From Nitriliruptorales bacterium (GTDB lineage Bacteria > Actinomycetota > Nitriliruptoria > Euzebyales > Egibacteraceae): 19,020 nt of DNA. Under the pieces are notes generated by a model. The model saw nothing but the letters and a program-made list of their open reading frames with translations, was not told the DNA's origin and did not search any database. Numbering within the stretch: position 1 is the first letter of the stretch; the number at the start of each line of letters is the position of its first letter. Position numbers and translations under genes: made by a program. The stretch spans positions 1 to 19,020 of the forward strand of contig SKPY01000216.1 in the NCBI GenBank assembly GCA_007119305.1, read 5' to 3'. This document shows, piece after piece, positions 14,378-19,020 of the stretch.

Positions 14378-15582
14378 CCCCGACGGCGGGGCCGCACCCT
14401 GCGGCCGGCAGGACCAGGGGCATACAGGTGGTCGCAGCGATCATCCGGGCCAACCTCACGCGCCTGTCGCGTGACCGGCTCGGCCTGTTCTTCATCCTCC
14501 TGCTGCCGTTTCTGATCATCCTGCTCTTTGGGGTCGCCGCGGCCGACGGGCCCGCCAGCCCTGCGGTCGGACTCCTCGCTCACGACGACGCGGCGGTCGC
14601 GACCGCGCTCGTCGACCGCCTGCAGGACGCCGAGGAGCTCGAGGTCGTCCGCTACGGCGACCGCGCGCAGCTGGAGCGCGCGCTGCGGCGAGGCCGCCTG
14701 CAGGCCGCAGTCGTGCTGCCCCACGGGCTCGACGCGGCCCTGCGCGCCGACGAAACCGTGGACGTGGAGCTCCTCGCCGACCCGAGCGGCGGGCTGCCCG
14801 CGGTCGCCCGCTCGGTCATCGACCGGATCGTCGCCGAGGAGAGCGCCCGCATCGAAGCAGGCCGGATCGCGGCCGCGACGTCCGGCCTGGGCGCCGACGA
14901 GGCGCGCGCCATGGCCGCAGCGGTGGACCGCGCCGGCGAACCGGAGGTGGTCGTGGAGACCGTCACCGCCGTGGCCGACGACTACGATCCGCTGAGCCAG
15001 TCGGCGGCGGGCAACCTCGTGCTGTTCGTCTTCATCACCTCCCTCGTGGGGTCCTCCGCCCTGGTCGAGACCCGACGCCTGGGGCTGTCCCGTCGCATGC
15101 TCGCCGCGCCCACCTCGGCGCGCACCGTCCTGCTCGGCGAGGCCAGCGCCCGCTTCGCGGTCGCGCTCTTCCAGGGGGTGCTCGTGGTGGTCGGGGCCTC
15201 GATGCTGTTCGGTGTCGACTGGCAGGACCCGCTCGCGGTCGCGCTGATCGTGGTGCTGATCTCGCTCGCGGGCACCGGCGCGGCGATGCTCATGGGCGCC
15301 CGCTTCCGCAACGCCGAGCAGGCAGCCACGGTCGCGGTGCCGATGGGCATCGGGCTGGGGATGCTCGGGGGCTGCCTGTGGCCGCTGGAGATCGTGCCCG
15401 CGCCGCTGCAGGCCATCGGTCGCCTGACCCCGCACGCCTGGGCGATGGACGGGCTCACCGCTGTCACCATGCGCGGGGCTGGAGTGCCTGACGTCCTCGG
15501 CGCCGTGACCGTGCTCGGGGTCTACGGCGCGGCGCTGCTCGCCGTCGCCGCGTGGCAGCTGCGCCGCGCGCTGCTGTCATGA
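14374..15582 (+). CDS. ABC-2 type permease, second subunit
   Basis: A 402-residue protein with the same layout as its neighbour. TM1 is at ~37-55 (LFFILLLPFLIILLFG). An external domain covers ~60-205, and TM segments begin at about 207 (NLVLFVFITSLVGSSAL) and continue to residue ~398. The PMGIGLGMLGGCLWPLEIVP and PHAWAMDGL segments are hallmarks of ABC-2 permeases. I placed the start at the ATG at 14374, which overlaps the previous stop (ATGA); the frame is open far upstream but there it only shadows the first permease. The paralogous pair suggests duplication followed by specialisation. Confidence 0.9.
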   Translation: MTPTAGPHPAAGRTRGIQVVAAIIRANLTRLSRDRLGLFFILLLPFLIILLFGVAAADGPASPAVGLLAHDDAAVATALVDRLQDAEELEVVRYGDRAQLERALRRGRLQAAVVLPHGLDAALRADETVDVELLADPSGGLPAVARSVIDRIVAEESARIEAGRIAAATSGLGADEARAMAAAVDRAGEPEVVVETVTAVADDYDPLSQSAAGNLVLFVFITSLVGSSALVETRRLGLSRRMLAAPTSARTVLLGEASARFAVALFQGVLVVVGASMLFGVDWQDPLAVALIVVLISLAGTGAAMLMGARFRNAEQAATVAVPMGIGLGMLGGCLWPLEIVPAPLQAIGRLTPHAWAMDGLTAVTMRGAGVPDVLGAVTVLGVYGAALLAVAAWQLRRALLS

Positions 15583-15604
15583 CCGCAGCGCGATAGAACA
15601 AACG

Positions 15605-15646
15605 TGTCGGAAAGACTTGACATGTCGGGTTGCTCCGACATATTGT
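15605..15646 (+). promoter_or_regulatory. Promoter and inverted-repeat operator of the arsR-SRPBCC operon
   Basis: A consensus -35 TTGACA lies at 15617-15622 and a -10-like TATTGT at 15641-15646 (18-nt spacer). Between them ATGTCGG (15622-15628) and CCGACAT (15635-15641) form a perfect 7-bp inverted repeat with a 6-nt centre. A third half-site, TGTCGG, is at 15605-15610. Binding would block both promoter boxes. Transcription is predicted to start at about 15653-15654, exactly on the GTG start codon, so the message is probably leaderless. Confidence 0.75.
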
Positions 15647-15653
15647 TCGTGCC

Positions 15654-15977
15654 GTGGTCGACAACGACGTGTTCTCAGCACTCGCCAATCCGGTGCGCCG
15701 GGAGGTCCTCGGGCTGCTGCGGGGCGGGCCGATGACCGCGGGGGCGATCGCCGGCCGGTTCGAGCTCAGTCGACCCGCCGTGTCCGAGCACCTGCGCGTG
15801 CTGCGACTGGCCGGCCTGGTGCACGAGAACCCGTCAGGGCGCAAGCGGTACTACGAGCTGGCCCCGGAGGGGCTGACCGCCGTGAGCGCGTGGCTGCACC
15901 CGTTCGAGCGCTACTGGCGCGACCGCTTGACGTCCCTGTCCGACGTGCTCGACGCAGACGAGAAGGAGCAACCGTGA
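15654..15977 (+). CDS. ArsR-family winged-helix repressor
   Basis: A 107-residue ArsR/SmtB-type regulator. It opens with DVFSALANPVRREVLGLLRGGPMT, has the recognition helix region FELSRPAVSEHLRVLRLAGLV and a wing ENPSGRKRYYEL, and ends with the FERYWRDRL helix seen in SRPBCC-linked members. No Cys or His metal site is present, so it probably senses something other than metals. I chose the GTG at 15654 over the upstream TTG at 15630, since the latter lies inside the operator and before the predicted transcription start. The gene ends in a GTGA overlap with the SRPBCC gene. It probably represses itself and its partner. Confidence 0.9.
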   Translation: MVDNDVFSALANPVRREVLGLLRGGPMTAGAIAGRFELSRPAVSEHLRVLRLAGLVHENPSGRKRYYELAPEGLTAVSAWLHPFERYWRDRLTSLSDVLDADEKEQP

Positions 15978-16393
15978 CCGAAGCTGCGCATGCGAACAGC
16001 GAGACGATCCAGGTCGATCAGTTCCTGGCGCATGAGCCCGGCAGGGTGTGGCGGGCGCTCACCGAGCCTGAGCTGATGGCCCGCTGGTGGGCCGCCGGTG
16101 ACATCCGCGCCATCGAGGGCCACGAGTTCACCCTCGACATGGAGGCGTGGGGACAGGTGCCCTGCCAGGTGCTTGCGGTCGAACCGGAACGGCGGCTGGT
16201 GTTCACGTTCACCGACAACTGGACGCTGACCTGGACCCTCGTGCCCGAGGGTGACGGCACCCGTTTGTTCCTCGAGCACTCCGGCTTTGACCTCACGCAG
16301 CCGATCGACCGTCATGCGTTCGACCACATGGGCCCGGGCTGGCGCGAGGAGGTGCTGCCCGCCCTCGCGAACACGCTCGAGCAGCTCGCATGA
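15974..16393 (+). CDS. SRPBCC (AHSA1-like) ligand-binding protein
   Basis: A 139-residue protein of the START/Bet v1-like SRPBCC superfamily, AHSA1 branch. Hallmarks are VDQFLAHEPGRVWRALTEPELMARWW, the strands EFTLDMEAWG and RRLVFTFTDNW, TWTLVPEGDGTRLFLEHSGFD, and the C-terminal helix GWREEVLPALANTLEQLA that closes the pocket. It starts at GTG 15974 in a stop/start overlap with the ArsR gene. ArsR-AHSA1 pairs are widespread in actinobacteria; the SRPBCC protein is thought to bind or act on a hydrophobic small molecule. The ligand is unknown. Confidence 0.88.
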   Translation: MTEAAHANSETIQVDQFLAHEPGRVWRALTEPELMARWWAAGDIRAIEGHEFTLDMEAWGQVPCQVLAVEPERRLVFTFTDNWTLTWTLVPEGDGTRLFLEHSGFDLTQPIDRHAFDHMGPGWREEVLPALANTLEQLA

Positions 16394-16412
16394 CCGACCG
16401 TCCCGCAGCGCA

Positions 16413-16441
16413 GGATGCCCCGCGGTCTTGGCGGGGCATCC
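16413..16441 (+). terminator. Strong hairpin terminator after the SRPBCC gene
   Basis: GGATGCCCCGC (16413-16423) and GCGGGGCATCC (16431-16441) form a perfect 11-bp stem with a 7-nt loop, 20 nt after the SRPBCC stop. No U tract follows. This is the common I- or L-shaped terminator form in high-GC actinobacteria. Confidence 0.75.
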
Positions 16442-16586
16442 GCCTGACGGGTGCAGCAGCCCGGCGACGCAACACTGCTGGGGGCGCCCGCGGCTGGGCT
16501 CTCCAGCGGTGGGCACTGTGCTGCTGCGGGCGGCCTGACTGCTGCCCCAGGTCCGGGCCACGTTCCCCGGTCAACAGGTGGAGCGT

Positions 16587-16929
16587 CTACCAGTCAGCGC
16601 CGACACGCGCGGTGCACGAGATTCCGGCGGCACGGGAGACGTTCTGGCTCGGGCCGAACCGCAGGACCATGATCCCTGCATCCTCGTCGGGGGTGCGGAC
16701 GAGTTGGGCGCCGCGTCGCACGTAGGTGGGTCCCTGCCAGCGCTCCCACCCGTGACCCTCGTAGAAGGGATGGGCACTGGTCGACAGCGCCCCGATGTCG
16801 AACTCGGCGCGGATGAGCTGCCCAGCCCGTTGCATGACGCGCCCGCGAACGCCTCGTCCAAGAGTCGTCGAAGATGCACCGACAGGCGGACGACAAGGCG
16901 GACGTGGCAAGTACCTGCACACCGCCCAT
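16587..16929 (-). pseudogene. AAC(2')-like GNAT acetyltransferase, internally deleted
   Basis: The C-terminal part is clear. GRGVRGRVMQRAGQLIRAEF is the acetyl-CoA loop and helix. IGALSTSAHPFYEGHGWERW, GPTYVRRG, RTPDEDAGIMVLRF and ISCTARVGADW match the end of aminoglycoside 2'-N-acetyltransferases. Upstream an ATG at 16927-16929 with a strong AGGAGG opens a start (VQVLATSAL). After a frame change HLRRLLDEAFAGA follows, which matches the family's N-terminal LRxLLDEAF.G segment. The ~60-70 residues that should lie between (strands 2-4) are missing. The two parts meet around 16846-16860, where DEAFAG and GRGVRG are read from the same bases in different frames. The product cannot be a functional acetyltransferase. 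Confidence 0.7.
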
Positions 16930-17113
16930 TGCTCCCTCCTCAACGACGCACCGATCATCCGCGCCGATAGCGGGCGACGGCGAGGGGGACGGCGACGGCA
17001 AGGATCGCTTTGGGTCGTGACCGACACGGCCGCACAGCAAGGGGAGTCGCCGACCAAGCGGGCCGGCGAGCGCTCGGGCCGGCTGCTCCTGCCACCTACT
17101 CCTTGCGCGGTGG

Positions 17114-18955
17114 TCAACGTTCAGCCTCGAGGTGCGGTGCGTCGAGCGTCAGGTCCGTCACGGTGACAGCGGGCCGCTCCGGCGTCGTGGCGGGGTCGGG
17201 CGCCGCCGGCAGCATCACCTCAGCGGGGTGAGGCGCCGCCGGCACGACCACCTTGCCCGCCGCAGCCGACTCGCCCGCTGCCGCCGGCTCGCCCGCCGCG
17301 CCCGGCGCGTCCACCCAACGGCCTGACGCGTCGAGGCGGATCACGCGGGTGGCGACCTGCCCGTGCTCGCGCCAGTGCCGGACGTGGATCAGCCACTCGT
17401 CGCGGTCCAGGCTGGCCAGCAGGAAGCGCAGGCGCCACAGCGCCGCTGCGGGCTCCTCGTCGTCGGCCGGCCGCACGAGCAGGGCGAGCGCGGCGTCGTC
17501 CCCACCGGCGCGGCGGCAGGCCGCCTCCAGGTCGGTGGCCGTGCGGATCCCGCAGGCGCGCAGATGAGACCGCCAGCGCTGGTCGGCCCCGTCATCCTGC
17601 GTCTCCGTGACGACGTGCAGGTACAGGATCGCCTGGTCGACCCAGTCGATCAGCCGCGCGGCCGGGATCCGCGTCTCCAGCAGGAGGTCCACGAGGTCGT
17701 GGTGCGCGAGGGCCTCGACGTTGGTGACCCCCTCGTCCATGAGCCGGGCGCGGTCGTAGAGGTCGATGCCGTCGAGGCGGTCGAGCGGGTGGCGCTCCCT
17801 GAGCCGGGGGACCACCCCGCCGATGACTCCTCCGCGCACGACGGTCTCCTGCACGAACGTGAAGAACGTCTCGGGGAGCACCCCGACGACGAACGCGCCC
17901 AGGAGCAGGAGGGGGGAGATCTCACCGGCGACGGCCTCGAGCACCCACGCGAGCACCACGACGACGAGCACGCGGGTGCTGATGGTGCTGTACGTCTTCG
18001 GTTGCAGGTCCGCGCGGACGTAGCGCCGCAGGACCGTGTGCAGCGCGAAGTAGTAGGCGCCGAGGAAGCCGAACGCCACGAGCGACGCCTGGGGTCGGAA
18101 CAGCGCGAGCGTGTCAGCGGGGGTGGCCAGCTCCGGCGGGGTGCCGACCGGCAGGAGGGCCACCAGCCAGCCGACGGTCAGCACGACGGTGGCGAGCAGG
18201 ATCGGCCAGCGCGTGTGCCGCGCCAGGCGGCTCGCGCCCCCCGTGCCGAAGACCTCCTCGACCTGCTTGCCATAGCGCGCTTGGAGATCCGACAGCGTGC
18301 GCACGTCGGGGTCGAGCCGGAAGACGTGCTGCTCGAAGCGTTGGCGCTGCGTCGACAGCTGCTTGCGGTCGAACAGGAAGTACAGCAGCGCGGGCACGAG
18401 CGCGGCCACGGCGATGAAGCCCAGCTGCAGTGCTCGGCCGAACAGCGCCGTCGACGGTCCGTCGGACAGCAGCTGGGGGACGTCGCCGAAGACGTAGATG
18501 GTGCCGGCCGGCAAGCCGACGCCCACGAGGATCACGAGCATCAGCGCGAGGAACTGGGCAGCCTGGCGCCGCGCGGCGTCGGCGCCCTTCAGCAGCACCC
18601 AGATGGCGCCGGCGAGGACGAGTCCGAGACCGGTGAGCCCGATGGACCACAGCCAGTGCACGGCGCCGGGGTAGAGGTCCTCGATGAGGAAGCTCGCGCC
18701 GAACAGCAGGAGCAGGCCCACCCAGACCAGCGTGCCAAGCCCCTCGAGGCTGCGCTCCTCGACGGCGGGCTGCTCGTCCGCCACGAGGCCGCGCAGCTGC
18801 AGGTCGGTGAGCACGAACTCGTCGCGGGTCGCGCGCGCGAGCGTGCGCAGCTCGAGGGGCGCGAGCACGAGCGTGCGCTCGTCTGGGTTGGCGATCTCCA
18901 GCCGCATGCCGGTGCGGTTGCGCAGGCCAACCCGGTCGTCGGCATCGTCCGACAT
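17114..18955 (-). CDS. Large multi-TM membrane protein with soluble C-terminal region
   Basis: A 613-residue protein I do not recognise. Residues 1-70 are polar and soluble. Eight hydrophobic segments lie near 73-92, 101-122, 135-155, 176-196, 250-270, 287-306, 326-343 and 347-366. A charged cytoplasmic-type loop (~197-248) sits between TM4 and TM5. Residues 395-445 (DGIDLYDRARLMDEGVTNVE, then ALAHHDLVDLLLETRIPAAR, then IDWVDQAILYL) look like tandem helical hairpins. Residues ~460-545 have W-rich helices. The tail (~550-595) is Ala/Pro-rich with GEPAAAGESAAAG-type repetition. AAGGAGG lies ~10 nt before the ATG at 18953-18955. The sequence upstream leaves no room to see an operon partner. Confidence 0.85.
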   Translation of the reverse strand: MSDDADDRVGLRNRTGMRLEIANPDERTLVLAPLELRTLARATRDEFVLTDLQLRGLVADEQPAVEERSLEGLGTLVWVGLLLLFGASFLIEDLYPGAVHWLWSIGLTGLGLVLAGAIWVLLKGADAARRQAAQFLALMLVILVGVGLPAGTIYVFGDVPQLLSDGPSTALFGRALQLGFIAVAALVPALLYFLFDRKQLSTQRQRFEQHVFRLDPDVRTLSDLQARYGKQVEEVFGTGGASRLARHTRWPILLATVVLTVGWLVALLPVGTPPELATPADTLALFRPQASLVAFGFLGAYYFALHTVLRRYVRADLQPKTYSTISTRVLVVVVLAWVLEAVAGEISPLLLLGAFVVGVLPETFFTFVQETVVRGGVIGGVVPRLRERHPLDRLDGIDLYDRARLMDEGVTNVEALAHHDLVDLLLETRIPAARLIDWVDQAILYLHVVTETQDDGADQRWRSHLRACGIRTATDLEAACRRAGGDDAALALLVRPADDEEPAAALWRLRFLLASLDRDEWLIHVRHWREHGQVATRVIRLDASGRWVDAPGAAGEPAAAGESAAAGKVVVPAAPHPAEVMLPAAPDPATTPERPAVTVTDLTLDAPHLEAER

Positions 18956-19020
18956 GAGTCCCGCCTCCTTGGACGGTTGCTCCGCAGCCGTCGCGCCTGA
19001 CGCCGCCGCAGCTGCCAGCA

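Noticed and set aside
17363..19000. A 545-codon open frame on the plus strand
   Set aside because: It is antisense to the eight-TM protein. Its composition is Glu/Gln/His/Arg-rich with no domain, whereas the minus frame has clean TM segments and a strong ribosome site.
1..19020. CRISPR array, rRNA, phage structural genes or intact insertion sequence
   Set aside because: No regularly spaced repeats, rRNA-like segments, capsid/tail genes or transposase with terminal inverted repeats were seen on reading both strands.

Overview
This window has the high-GC composition of an actinobacterial chromosome: Ala/Arg/Gly/Val-rich proteins, G/C at third codon positions, several GTG starts and at least one probable leaderless gene. 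The organism cannot be named from the sequence alone. Healthy metabolic and transport operons alternate with stretches of decayed mobile-element DNA.

Left part (1-3028) is accessory. It holds a four-TM membrane protein (97-723, minus), the C-terminal part of a TOPRIM/OLD-like protein (1332-1757), a small winged-helix protein (1780-2016, minus) and an intact overlapping MNT/HEPN toxin-antitoxin pair (2202-2841). It ends at 2988-3028 with a tRNA-Gly(CCC) fragment that runs from the anticodon loop to the discriminator base and has no matching 5' half. This looks like the distal attachment site of an integrative element lying to its left.

3286-5542 is a compact minus-strand operon of short-chain dehydrogenase, cupin and zinc-type alcohol dehydrogenase, probably for oxidising an alcohol or ketone. 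It has a candidate distant promoter at 5881-5910.

5543-8540 is a gene graveyard. It has about 1 kb with no supportable gene, then frameshifted pieces of a tyrosine recombinase, the N-terminal part of a second integrase-like protein, and an N-truncated 2-oxoacid dehydrogenase E1-beta gene with two compensating frameshifts. Running toward it from the right is an intact exported GH31 glycosidase (8564-10828, minus).

10976-11652 is a VapBC toxin-antitoxin operon with a GATATC-type operator. 12224-15582 is a three-gene ABC-2 exporter (ATPase plus two permeases). 15617-16393 is an ArsR-type repressor/SRPBCC pair with a consensus -35, an inverted-repeat operator and a predicted leaderless GTG start, closed by a strong hairpin. 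16587-16929 is an AAC(2')-like acetyltransferase pseudogene with an internal deletion. 17114-18955 is a large unrecognised membrane protein with a soluble, helical-hairpin-like C-terminal region.

I found no CRISPR array, intact tRNA or rRNA, phage structural module or clearly new multigene system. The most informative features are the tRNA-Gly attachment scar, the ArsR control region, the decaying genes and the unrecognised 613-residue membrane protein.
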